Made by a program: the position numbers and the translations under genes | Notes under the pieces: model-generated | What the model was told of the DNA's origin: nothing | The model's input: the letters and a program-made list of their open reading frames with translations, nothing else | Databases searched by the model: none | From: Geosiphon pyriformis | Lineage: Eukaryota > Glomeromycota > Glomeromycetes > Archaeosporales > Geosiphonaceae | Length of the DNA: 64,000 bases | NCBI GenBank assembly: GCA_016748015.1 | Contig: JAAOMT010000519.1 | Coordinates: 264,046-328,045 of the forward strand | Reading direction: 5' to 3' | Shown: piece after piece, positions 46,809 to 57,523 of the stretch | Layout: every line of letters begins with the position of its first letter | Position numbering within the stretch: position 1 is the first letter of the stretch

Positions 46809-47789
46809 TTATTTGCGTAGAGAACGAAATTCTGGAATTAAATAAACGATAAGCGATTCTAGTACAGCTACTCGCTCTTCCATTTGCCATAAATTAATCG
46901 GGTCATTAATTGGTAGAGCAGTAGGAGTTTCTGGACAGATGAAGGTGTTTATAGGATTTTGAGAATGAGTCATATCTTGAAATTGGTAATCATCCTTCGA
47001 AATTGGGTCCTCGGTGACATTTAGATATGATTGGTTGCTCATTGGAAGTAGATTGGCACCTGATTCAAAATTTACTTGCCCAAAAGGTTTATTTATAGTT
47101 TCTGTCGGAAAGTATTGTGAAACTACACTCGTATCATCCGGAGGAGTTGGGAATCCAAAAGAGAGATCTATCGGTTGTTCCGTGACACATTGAGAGACAA
47201 GCACATTTTCAGGTGAGTTATGATTGAAATCAATCGGTGAATTTAGGGAGGGCGAGTGCAACAGTGGCAATCTTTCGGGGAAATTAATATCCTTTCCATG
47301 TGGAAATGATCCATTGTTTTGTGGTTTATTTGATGTTAAATCACTGGATCGTAGGGATGAAAAATCTGAACAAAATTCGAAGGAATTTGAGGATAAATTC
47401 TGGTATGGTGATGAGAATTGGAAGATAGTTGATGATTCTCTCTTTAAAATTTGATGATTAAAGTAATCAAGTGTATCCTTATCCTTATTGCCTGATAAGG
47501 TTTCCTCTCTTTGCTGCTGCAATAGAGATTCTGAACCATATATAGGATTATGATAAAAATTTTTGCGATATCCCGAATTAGCTCTCCAAGGATTTGTTGC
47601 AAAATTTGAAGATACTCTCATTCTCGTGTTTTCTGTTTTGGATTTTTTTTTAATTGGAATGAAAATCTTTTTATTGGTTTCCCTTTTCCTTAAATTTCTC
47701 ATATTAGAAATGGGTGAAGAAAATGAAGAATTTTTTGACGAACAAATTTCATTCAATTTTAATTGTTCTTTTGAAGTGTTATTCGACAT
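46809..47789 (-). CDS. Disordered Ser/Asn/Pro-rich protein, unknown
   Basis: 326 aa in a single exon; the ATG at 47789 is chosen because the frame before it begins at TTG. The N-terminal 60 residues are basic and contain a likely nuclear signal (KKIFIPIKKKSK). Most of the rest is low-complexity Ser, Asn, Pro and Gln with acidic or aromatic patches (TLDYFNHQ, FPTPPDDTSVVSQYFP), a composition like transcriptional activation regions. The last 25 residues (LWQMEERVAVLESLIVYLIP, then EFRSLRK) form an amphipathic helix that could be a dimerisation element. No DNA-binding domain is visible, so a role as transcription regulator is only inference. Codon use is less AT-biased than the flanks, supporting a real gene. 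Confidence 0.7.
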   Translation of the reverse strand: MSNNTSKEQLKLNEICSSKNSSFSSPISNMRNLRKRETNKKIFIPIKKKSKTENTRMRVSSNFATNPWRANSGYRKNFYHNPIYGSESLLQQQREETLSGNKDKDTLDYFNHQILKRESSTIFQFSSPYQNLSSNSFEFCSDFSSLRSSDLTSNKPQNNGSFPHGKDINFPERLPLLHSPSLNSPIDFNHNSPENVLVSQCVTEQPIDLSFGFPTPPDDTSVVSQYFPTETINKPFGQVNFESGANLLPMSNQSYLNVTEDPISKDDYQFQDMTHSQNPINTFICPETPTALPINDPINLWQMEERVAVLESLIVYLIPEFRSLRK

Positions 47790-49976
47790 TACTAATTGTA
47801 CCAAAAAAATTGAAAAGGGCTTTTAAATATTGGTTTAATTATATTCAGAACAAATGATCGTGGGTGCCTAACTATTTTTAAATCCGTGAGATGTTTTAAT
47901 GCAGTGAAACAATAATTGTTTCTCACAGCGAAAAATAACTTGTGAGAGCGAAATTAATTACTTAAATTAATAAAAAAACCTAAATTCGATGTATAACAAA
48001 CATCAAGCATCCATGAGATCTTGGATTAAAATTCAAAAAGTCCTTGCTTGTAAAAAAAAAACGATCCATAGAAATGGATTAAATATCAAATCATTTTGAA
48101 TCGATTTCAAAATTATTATTTCGAAACTTCTAGAATTATTATTATTATTTATTGTAAATTTAAAGCTTCCGGTTATTATCGGTGGAAAAATTTTCCTGCT
48201 AAAAAATCTAAAAATTTAGAAATTTCTATTTTAGTATATGATTTATTATTATTAAAAAAACTTAAAAGTCAGGTCATGATGAGCACTACAGGTAAAATAA
48301 GTTGTTGAATCTAATTTATTTAACCAGCATGTATTTTTTGTTTGTATACAATAAACCTTTTGTATAATTTTAAAAAGTCCCCATATCGGTTAATGAATTG
48401 TGTGAGTTTAAAGTTTAACTTGAAACCTTATTAGATTTATATATTCATTTTCTTTTGGAAGGTTTAATTCTATCGAATTATAAATTATTGAACTACAAAC
48501 AACAGCCCAGACACTTTTGCCTGGATTTTCGGTTTGAAAATATTTGTGGACCAACATACATATATTTACTAATATCGATATACACAAAAACTTTGCCACA
48601 ATTTTTATAGGCCAAGTTTTTAAATCCATCATAAACTAATAAATCCTACGTTCAGATTAATAATCAAACTTTTACAACAATTTTGAACAAAATACTTTTA
48701 TTTAATATGTCATAAATTTTCTTCCAACAATTTCTAAAGAAAAATTTTTAGACTGAATTTGACTTTCTTCCTAAATTATAGATTTAAGAAATGTACTCAA
48801 TTATGGTATCGATACAAAGGTATGACGAAATGTTTTCTGTATTAAAAATCATTTTGAGGCAAGAGAAATCAATTCCAAATATTTTTATCTCGCTGTTTTT
48901 TTCTGACGCAATTTCTTTATCGATAAAATTTTATTAATAAAATTTGAACTTTTTAGATTTTTAAACAAATGTCTAGTCATTTTAAATGGAACTCTAAGCT
49001 TATTAAACTTTCACTCATGTATGGTGATATCATTAAGAAGAAATCGATCCTTAACCATCAAGTTGGGAGTTGAGTTATCTAATTTTATTTGCATTACCAG
49101 AATTGGTTAAGGACTTGTCATTCCATTAATATAAGGGATTGACGTTTCGATTTTGGCACCTGTTTTGACTCTTTAAATTTTAATTTCCCTAATGAAAATG
49201 TAAGAAAAGGTTAGCTTTGAATTCTTACATTTAGATAACCTTCTAAGAAATTGTATTTTGTCAATGTAGAAAGAGATATCAACACGATGAAGCTCAAAAA
49301 AAAATTATTTGTTTTATGCTATACAAAGTTCTCACGCCTAGTAACGATTAGCGTTTTAGCCTTGTTTAAATCGCTTAATTAGATGGTATTTTGTAAAGAG
49401 ACATCACATTTAATCTATTTTTTACCATTTATATAGAATGACCAAACATTGAATGTCAAAAATTAAACCCAAGGCATTAAAATGAATTAAATATGGTTCT
49501 AGTTCCTTGTCAAAGCTTCTGTTTTTTTTTTACCATTTATTCAGAATTAACAAACATTGAATATCGAAAATTAGATTCAAGACATTAAAATGAATTAAAT
49601 ATAGTTCTAGTTCCTTGTCAAAGGTTCTATTTTTTTATTAACATGTAAACAAGTGGTTGTCAACCTATTCTTTGATTTTTCCAGACATGTCTAGCTTGAA
49701 ATATTTAATACTTTTTATCGCTTTTGAAGATTTTAAAAACAAACATACCATTAAATATTTTTTGATGTCACTAATTATAGAAGTTAAAAATTAGTAATAT
49801 CATGGAAAAAGAAATTTGCTTGTAAAAATTTTACTTGAAAGATATATTTGTGATAGATTTTTTCTTTTAAATATCTCTTTCGATTAATAACATCATTAAT
49901 AGCACTTGTAATCGATTCTATAAACTAAAATTTTTGTTTTTTTTCGGCATGAAAAATTGGAATCACGGAAAATAAT
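47790..49976. other. Intergenic region with a 108-bp tandem duplication
   Basis: Contains the two-copy repeat at 49421-49636. The frames at 48096-48308 and 48408-48632 are open but not protein-like or conserved in any way I recognise. Confidence 0.6.
49421..49636. repeat. Tandem duplication, 2 copies of about 108 bp
   Basis: Copies start at 49421 and 49529 with TTTACCATTTAT and both include GGTTCTAGTTCCTTGTCAAA-like sequence (one substitution in the second copy). They are about 90% identical by eye. Confidence 0.85.
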
Positions 49977-50353
49977 ATGCGTACCAATGAAGATACTTCC
50001 ATTTTTGAATATCTGCGATTTGCTGTGAATCTTGGGTAAAACAAAAACAAAAAATTATATTTTTTTGTCCGATTAATTGGCACTTTTAGGTGCTTTTCCA
50101 ATTTCTGTTTGAATTACATCATATAATGACATATGCTTTTCACAAATCTTTTTTGCAGCTCAAAAAGTTTTTAAGGCATCTGGTTGAAAATACCCGACTC
50201 GCCCGATCACTTGATTTCGAAACTATCTTTGGGTACAAAAATAGCCTCCTTCTTAATACACCAATACTTAATCAATCCCCAGAAACCCGTGTTTCGTTAG
50301 CTAATTTTCATTCTGCAAAGTCCAAGATTAATTTGTCCAATGCTGAAGGTTAA
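49977..50353 (+). CDS. Possible small two-exon gene, unknown
   Basis: Candidate exons 49977-50035 and 50176-50353 joined through a GTAAAA donor and an AAG acceptor give 78 aa in phase. The product starts MRTNEDTSIFEYLRFAVNLG and continues LVENTRLARSLDFETIFGY with a Ser/Asn-rich tail. The second exon is less AT-rich than the surroundings. There is no signal peptide or known domain. Other acceptors (50089, 50159) do not keep the frame with this donor. It could be one part of a larger gene whose other exons I cannot see. Confidence 0.35.
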
Positions 50354-53176
50354 ACATAAAATTTTTGCGTGGGAAGGGTTTTACACAAAGAAAGAGACTT
50401 ATCTCTTTTGTTTTGAGCAGATAATAGAAGAATTTGATTTCGGAATAATTATTAAAAGCATATGCCAGAATAAGAAGTTGGGAAGAAAATGATTAAAGTT
50501 GATCACTCAATTAGTTGCGATCGTTTGATATTTACTTATCACATGGTTAAATTTTCAATAAAATTATAATAGTTACATAATTTAATACGAACTTTTAAAA
50601 AAAATTTACAAATGGGTAAGGCGTGATGAGATATCTTTTTACTACCATTTTTTGCACACCACTCTAAGTGTTCCTTGAATTTTCTAAACTCATAAATATT
50701 TTTTACCTAGTTTTCGTGAATAAATCAAAGAAAAACCCTTTCCTGAAATTTTTTATAAAAATGACTATAATTTGTTTCATTGTGATTATTGATTTCACTT
50801 AATATTTTTCAAATATCTTTCTTTTTTGTCAATTATTAATAATTATAATGATATTATTTATCAAAAACATACTTTTAATATTGGCAAATAAAATATGAAT
50901 TTTGTTTTAATATCACTTTCTTTGAAATATTTTTCAAATACTCAAAATCTAGCAATAATTAATATTAATATATTAAAAAATGCTTAGCGGTTGTAAAAAT
51001 AAAAAAGGATCTATATACAATATTATTAAGCCAAAGTATTTTATTTTATTTTATTTTTATTCAAATAAAATTATGATTATATCTTTCTTATGATGAAGTT
51101 TTTTGAAAATTTTTTTATTTTTTTATTGATTACAAAAAACATTAAGTTTTATTTTAAAAAAGATTATTAAACTCACCATGTTGTTTTTATTTATTATCTT
51201 TCCAATAAAATTTAACCCTTTTAACAAAGATTAATTTTTAATTCAAAATAATAGTAATCAATGACAAAATTTTAGAGCATTTTACTCACAAAATTATTTC
51301 ATATCAACTGTTTTTTTTGAGCTAGATAAAGTTACAATTAGGGATTGAATCACAAAAAAAAATAAAATTTTTTTTTGCTTATAATTCCATAAATGAAACT
51401 TTTCATATGGCTATTTATGTATAATAAATTTTTTCAACTATTTTGAAATCAATAGATGTTTTTATAGAATAAAAATAGGTTTAAAATTTGGATTCACAAA
51501 AAAATAGTTTTCTTGAGAATATTCTCAATAAAACAAAAATTAATTATTAATTAATATTTTTATAAATGTTTGGGGTGAATTTGCTCTAAAGACAACAGTT
51601 ATCAAGAAAAGTAACTGTTAGTCAATGTGCAAATACTTGTGATAGTTTTGGTAACGAAATCAACTAAATTAAAATGCTATAGGTTTTATAAAAAGTGTTA
51701 AGTAATGAGATGATAGTAATACTAATAATAATAAGTTTTGGCCCTCCAAAAATTAGAAATGTGTTTTGTTTTTGTGAAAATAAAAGAATTAAGATTAGAA
51801 ATGTGTTGTATAACACTAAAAGCTTCCCAACATGTACTATTTAATAATAAAACTGGACAGTCTGAAAAATAGCAGCATTTTATGATAAATATAAAATGAG
51901 CATTAATAATTGAACGGTGCTAGAATAAGTGAAAAACGAAATAAAAACAAATAAAAAAAAGTAAAGGTTATTTTAACACCCCAGCTTATTATCAAAAATA
52001 CATATTTTTAAAAAGCCACCATTTTATTTATAAAATAAAGTAAAAGATATGCATAAAATTTACTGTCTTCAGTCCCGTTCACACTTAAAAATTAAAATTT
52101 GATATTTTCAATGAATAATAAATTTAAATGAATGTCTAAAAATATAATTTCAAACAAGATTTCAAGAATGTTTGTTTAATAATAAAAACATCTTATTAAA
52201 ATTTCTTAAATTTAAAGAATACAAAATCTTACAATTAATTTAAAATAAAGCTGATAAATCTAGTGTTTAGGTACATTCCAGCTGGATTAAAGAATCTCAT
52301 TTAAAAATTATGATTACAATATTTATATCAAAATATCAAAGATTATAATATGCTTCAAAAATTGAAAATATTCTTTTGCATTAATGTTAAAGTAATTTTT
52401 TCAAAAGTGAATCTTGCAAAGGTTAAGCTAATTTCAAACTACAAATATAATATATACATTCGAGATAAAAAGTCACCAGGCACTTTTTAATTAGGATTGC
52501 AAAATTAACCAAAAATGCTACTAAATTTAAAGAAAAACCTTTAACTTTTTGGTATAAGTTGGTTTTTGTTGATGTATTCTTGCTGAAAATGTATTAAAAA
52601 AATTATTAAAATTTGTGCTTTGCATAAATTAATTGGTTTATACAAAAATAGAATTTAATTAAACAAAAAAAAATTTAATAGTAATAATTTTATCTTGATT
52701 GTTATACATAGTAAAAATGAAAAAAATAAATTTATAAAACTTTGAAAACAAATTTGTTTTCTTGAATTTATTAAAATTACTATTATTTTCTGGCAACCAA
52801 TATTTTAAATATCTGAATTAGTCAAAAAGTTAAATTTTGACATTTGAAAAATGAATTACAATCAACTAATATAAAAAATTTATAAAAAATTAATTAAATT
52901 TATATTAAGACATATTTAAACATGCATTGAAATTATTGATACTTTAAATTTTATTCATAATAATAAATAAATTTTCTGGCAATTTTAAGAGTATAAGATA
53001 AATATTATCCAAATTTATTTTTAATACTATATTTATCAACACAACCACATAATAAAAATTGGTATTTTTCTAGGTAAAAAAGTCAATAATTTATTAACTT
53101 AAATGTTTTCAAAAATTTACTCAATAAAATCATTAACCTAGTTGATAAACTGGATATTAATTAATTTTAACAAGTA
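50354..53176. other. AT-rich desert
   Basis: No gene or recognisable element; short inverted and direct AT motifs only. It ends at the Tc1-type element. Confidence 0.65.
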
Positions 53177-53869
53177 CAGTACACCGTAAAAGTATTCGAC
53201 TCAACTCGATTTTTCAAAGCTCATCACGTAAGTATTTTATCAATACCTCAATCAGATTTTGGTCAAGTGACGTCGATGATCATTAACATTAACATCATTT
53301 TCCTCAATAAAACATTTTTTGAACAATGTTTCGGATCATTATCTTCCTGCAAGACTCACTTTATAGAACAAAATGGAAAAAAACTTTTTTCATATATTGC
53401 GATCATAAAATTAGCCTTGAAATTGTGTTATAAGCTAATCATACATTGACTTTTAATACTTCACGAACCAGAATAATTCAGGAAACTGCCAGAAAATATA
53501 ACTTGGATTCTAGTCAAAATCATCTTTTTGTTTGGCAGTTTGGAAAGTTTTGTCATATATTTACTTCTATCCCTTACGTAAACGTCGTTGAATAGAGTCT
53601 AGCTAATGTTAACCTTTTATTTTATCATTTTCCTATTGTAAATCATTAGAGTTTAGATTAAATTTTTTTTTTGCAAGTTGTACAATTTTGGCGTCTTGCT
53701 TTGGGGTCTTTTGTTTACTCCCAATAAAGGGCAGCTGCATGTTCAAGTTTCGTAACGCTTATGTATTGGGAGACATTTCTGCGGCATGGAACTTGATAAT
53801 GATATCAGCTTTTTATGTCATTCTTTGTCTTCGGAAAATCTTGAGGTCGGATACTTTTGCGGTACGCTG
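53177..53869 (-). mobile_element. Tc1-type DNA transposon, 693-bp deletion derivative
   Basis: Starts CAGTACACCGTAAAAGTATT and ends, on the other strand, CAGCGTACCGCAAAAGTATC. These are terminal inverted repeats of about 25-40 bp with a handful of mostly transition differences. A TA dinucleotide flanks each side (53175-53176 and 53870-53871), the Tc1/mariner target duplication. The minus strand encodes transposase remnants in order: CAACGACGTTTACG region (HTH-like RRLRKG), then QEDNDPKHCSKNVLLRK (second catalytic Asp block) and DQNLIEVLIKYLRDEL (equivalent of the DLNPIE third-acidic block). The first DDE block is lost to a short deletion. The coding part is interrupted and far too short, so it is non-autonomous. 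Confidence 0.88.
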
Positions 53870-54443
53870 TAGGTGGAGCCTTTTTTCTGCTAACCATTGC
53901 GAGCCCAAATTCAATTATTCAATATGCTGAGAAAAAGGGCCATGCATATAAGAAAAATTTACAAATTTTCAATTCATGAACCAGGGAATTCGAGTATTTA
54001 TAATTTGTAGTTTTTCAAGAAGAATCCGAATTATTATAAATAGTCAGCTTTAAAATTTGAACAGAGGCAGTTGCGAGAATCTCTAACTTAAGAATATGAA
54101 AAAAGGTAAGGAAATTCATGGTTCACCTTGAATTGAGACAGTTTTTAAAAATGATTAATGCATTCTTTTTTGTTTTCAAAACTAAAAGATACAAAAAGAA
54201 TTCTTTACTTTTTAAAATTAAGAAAATTTCTGTTTGTTCAACAAGTGCGCACACTACAGAAATTTAACAATGAATAATTGACATTAAGTTTAATGTCAAG
54301 GTCTAAGATTTGGAATGAATTTTTTAAAAAAGAGACTACCTTTTTTAATATTATTGTACTGTGGGCCTTTACTCATTTGAAATGCTAATTGTTAAGTGTA
54401 CTATAGGGTAGGATGTTAAAACCTCTATCCGATTCGTGAAACT
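53870..54443. other. Intergenic region
   Basis: AT-rich; no gene. It lies 3' of the mucin-like gene that follows on the minus strand. Confidence 0.55.
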
Positions 54444-55043
54444 TTAAGGGGATGGGGTTGGGGTTGGGAATGAGGGTGAGGATGGGTCTATGGTGACCGT
54501 TGAATTAGAGGACGATGTTGGTATCACTGTAACAGTTGGAGTCTCGTCGCTATTGCTAATGGGAGTACTAGTGGGAGTGGATTGATTAGTCGGGGGAGGC
54601 GTAGCTTCACGAGTAGTTATTGGAGAAGGTGTTGTAGGTGTGTAAGTAGGTGTTTCGGCCAAATCAAAATTTGAGAGGTCACCATTATTATTGCTTGGAT
54701 TAAAGCCTAACGCATTTTCAGGCATCATTATTTCGTCTTTTGCTACAATTTCATTTGTTTTAAATTTAATTAATTTTTTTATATGAATTTCTTCAAAATA
54801 ATCAGGCAGAAGAACATTCTTGAAAGCATAATTACCCATTCCCTTTTCTGTGAAAAGGGAATCTAGACCATTAGCCCCAAGACCCGTTAAACTATAGGAA
54901 TCCAGTCCTAATTGTTCAACGGCCAGTGGGTTTTCAATTGGCATGGCTTCAGAAAGGAATAAGCGAGTCCCAAGACATGAAAAAATTGACGTAATGGCAA
55001 TGAATAGGATAGCTTGCTTAGTAGTAGTGTAATAACAATACAT
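54444..55043 (-). CDS. Secreted or surface Ser/Thr/Pro-rich protein
   Basis: 199 aa from the ATG at 55043; the frame upstream begins at TTG. Residues about 11-30 are hydrophobic (KQAILFIAITSIFSC) and act as signal peptide or signal anchor. Then come ~100 residues of ordinary sequence (LGLDSYSLTGLGANGLDSLF, MGNYAFKNVLLPDYFEEIH) and, from about 130, a mucin-like Thr/Pro/Ser tail (TPTYTPTTPSPITT, TPTSTPISNS) ending in TPTPSP. Such tails are O-glycosylated in fungal wall and secreted proteins. No GPI signal is visible. The G-rich complement of the tail holds a potential G-quadruplex. A similar S/T-rich secreted gene lies at 56.9-57.3 kb on the same strand, without sequence similarity outside composition. 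Confidence 0.7.
   Translation of the reverse strand: MYCYYTTTKQAILFIAITSIFSCLGTRLFLSEAMPIENPLAVEQLGLDSYSLTGLGANGLDSLFTEKGMGNYAFKNVLLPDYFEEIHIKKLIKFKTNEIVAKDEIMMPENALGFNPSNNNGDLSNFDLAETPTYTPTTPSPITTREATPPPTNQSTPTSTPISNSDETPTVTVIPTSSSNSTVTIDPSSPSFPTPTPSP
54448..54468 (+). other. Potential G-quadruplex motif
   Basis: GGGGATGGGG followed by TTGGGGTTGGG: four G-runs of 3-4 with 2-base loops on the plus strand, the template strand of the mucin-like gene's last codons. It is a striking composition in an AT-rich window, but it is explained by a Pro-Thr-Pro coding run. Confidence 0.6.
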
Positions 55044-56849
55044 GATGAGAGTATTTGATAGCAAAGAAAAATACAGGTAATTTTTTTTTGTAGTTGTAAC
55101 TAAATTCTTCCGTTAACATGGATAAGTATTTATACCTTCCGATTTCAGCTTGATATTTGGATTGGCATCTCTTGACGGAGAACTTGGTTTTCAAATCTAA
55201 TAACCTCCTAAGCCTTTCAGAAAACAATAATAGTAACAAAACTCAATGTGACTACCGTCTCGACAAACACTTTGGAAAATCGTGTCATCAAAACTGTTGC
55301 AAAATTTTCACTTATTTTAATATAGTAACCATTCTAAATATTTATTTTATAAGGTCATTTTTTCTGTTTCTCTTGAAATTTTTTAATTTGGTTAGACTTT
55401 CTCCTGCCTAATCATTTAAAAAAAGACCAAAAAGAGCAAGATCCCACGAATCTACATGTGTTTAATCTTGCTATCAGTTTGGAAAATCAAAAATTTGTTT
55501 TTTGTTTTGGAATCCCAATATTTTATCAAAATAACTTGGAAATTAGCAGTCTTAAGGACTTTTTCAACCAGAAAAAAGCAAATTGACCAAAAGTAATGAA
55601 TTTCAAAAGAGTTTAAAGTCTCAAAAATTGACAGATTGATTCTATGAACTTTACTAGATAGATTTACTGAAAATTTATGACCGGTCACAGTTTAAAAAGC
55701 AATAAATCCTTGAAAACGGTTATAGCTATATTTGTTGGCAAAATATTTTTTAGGATTAGAAGCGTTTTAGATCTGAGAAGAGCTGTTCCATATATTTATT
55801 CAATAATTGATATTTTTAAAGTTTGCAGAAATATTGTTAAATAACTCCAAATTTGAACAGAATTCATTTGAAATTATCTTAAAACCTGTAAAAAGATTAT
55901 CAAGTCGACATGTTGATGCTTTGTGTTTATTATATCGACCTCCTCGAAGATACATACAGTAAATAAGCAATTCGATCAAAATAACTTGTTGATTTGAAGA
56001 TTTAGAGCAGTTATACGTGAAAATTAATCTAATAGTATGACCCGGTGTTTATGAGAATTACACTCTCGAGATTATATGCTTAGCTTGAAACAAACCCTTA
56101 GATGAGTAGTTTTACATATCACAAAACAAATGATCCCACAACATCTATGCCAAACTATTTACATATAAAAATCATATCTGACACGTAGAAATGTTTTTGG
56201 CAGTTAGAATTTCAGTCTTTTTTTTTTCAAAATATAAGAATTTATTTCCTTTCTTGGAGATTATTTTTTGAAACCATTTTCTACATTTCAAAGCTTTCAT
56301 GTGTTTCAAAGAAATCTAGCTTTACAGTTGAATAAATATTATGAGAATATTTATTGCTTATCAAAATTGGCATTAGTTTGTTGATTGATGGATTTTATAA
56401 AGGAATTCTGGAATGTAATAGTCATTTAGGTGAATATATGAGGACAATCTGAATTAGTAATTGAATTTGAGTATAAAGTTAAAAAGCTTTTCACAAAGTA
56501 AAAAAAAATAGTTTGTCGAAAGTTTAGCCACCAAAAATTTATCATTTGACTGACGAAAGATCTCTTATTTCATGGATGAGCAATTGAAAGATAAATAATG
56601 GTGATTTTAAAAAAGCCAAGAGGTTGAATAGTTCGTTTTGCATTCTTTTGCTCTTATAAAAAAAGGCACAAATCATGTATGTATTAATCAGGACTTTGAA
56701 ATCAACCAGGGGTATTGTGGCAATTTAATTAAAAAGGACTTGAATGTATCAAAATTTTGGAATTTTAGTAAAATACCAAAAAAATAAATGTTTAGGAGTA
56801 AAGATGACAGAAATCTCACTACACAACATAGTTCTCATCCAAAAACGGA
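55044..56849. other. Intergenic region
   Basis: No credible gene. The overlapping frames at 55018-55239 and 55157-55411 start without ATG or are shadowed. The frame at 55452-55688 is not protein-like. Confidence 0.55.
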
Positions 56850-57272
56850 TTAGAAATAGTCAAAAGCCAGTCTTGTGAAAAGATTTAAAAACCCTATTTT
56901 GAGCAGAAAATGAGTTCCGATTTTCACACTTTGAGTTGCGTCACTTGGAGTGAAGATTACAGTAGGTGTAATAATAGTTTTGCTAGAAATTGTTGAACTG
57001 GACGTTGTCGATACGGAATTATTTGTAGCAATAGTGGGTGAACTTAAAATTATTGTGGGAGAGCTGCTAGTGGGTGAACTTAAAATTATTGTGGGAGAGC
57101 TGCTAGTTGGCGAGTTCGGAAGAATGCTAACAGTGCCATTAGCGTTGGTATATCCTTGGTTTTGAAACGCTCGATATTTAGGATTTGTGCCAACCTCGTT
57201 TGAATTTGTGACGGAATTTGTTAAAGAAATCCATAGAATAAATGTGATTATATAAATCTTTTGAAAAAGCAT
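56850..57272 (-). CDS. Secreted Ser/Thr-rich protein with internal repeat
   Basis: 140 aa, ATG at 57272. A classic N-terminal signal peptide is present (MLFQKIYIITFILWISLTNS), with likely cleavage soon after. Then follow about 25 Asn/Gly-rich residues and a Ser/Thr/Pro/Ile tract with a 12-residue repeat (SPTSSSPTIILS) in two tandem copies, encoded by a 36-bp DNA repeat at about 57035-57106. The last 25 residues (VKIGTHFLLKIGFLNLFTRL, then AFDYF) are hydrophobic-basic and might be a membrane or GPI-type tail, or read-through of an unrecognised intron. It is probably a cell-wall or secreted protein; function unknown. Confidence 0.65.
   Translation of the reverse strand: MLFQKIYIITFILWISLTNSVTNSNEVGTNPKYRAFQNQGYTNANGTVSILPNSPTSSSPTIILSSPTSSSPTIILSSPTIATNNSVSTTSSSTISSKTIITPTVIFTPSDATQSVKIGTHFLLKIGFLNLFTRLAFDYF
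57035..57106. repeat. 36-bp tandem repeat, 2 exact copies
   Basis: Two consecutive copies of a unit starting GTGGGTGAACTTAAAATTAT, inside the secreted S/T-rich gene. Perfect identity implies recent duplication. Confidence 0.85.
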
Positions 57273-57523
57273 TTTTTAACCAAGGTCAAAATATTCTTTG
57301 GTGAATTAGCTGATTCAATTTTGCTTTCATATAGAGCTATAGTTTAAAAAGGAATGCAGCTCATCTATGTTTTCATTGAACAAATACTTTGTAGGGAGTA
57401 CATAAATAAGATCTACTACACTTGCTGATCTGTATTAGTTTTGGGCAATCTCTAAATCGAAGTTTTATTAAAAATCGGATTTTAAACTAAAAAAAATGGG
57501 GAAAAAAGTTTTTTTTTCTGTTA

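Noticed and set aside
53688-53930. 80-codon plus-strand frame
   Set aside because: It runs antisense through the end of the Tc1-type element and is a shadow of its non-coding part.
55018-55411. Overlapping frames, one Cys-rich (CHQNCCKIF)
   Set aside because: Starts are TTG or lack support, the frames overlap each other on opposite strands, and no splice partner extends them.
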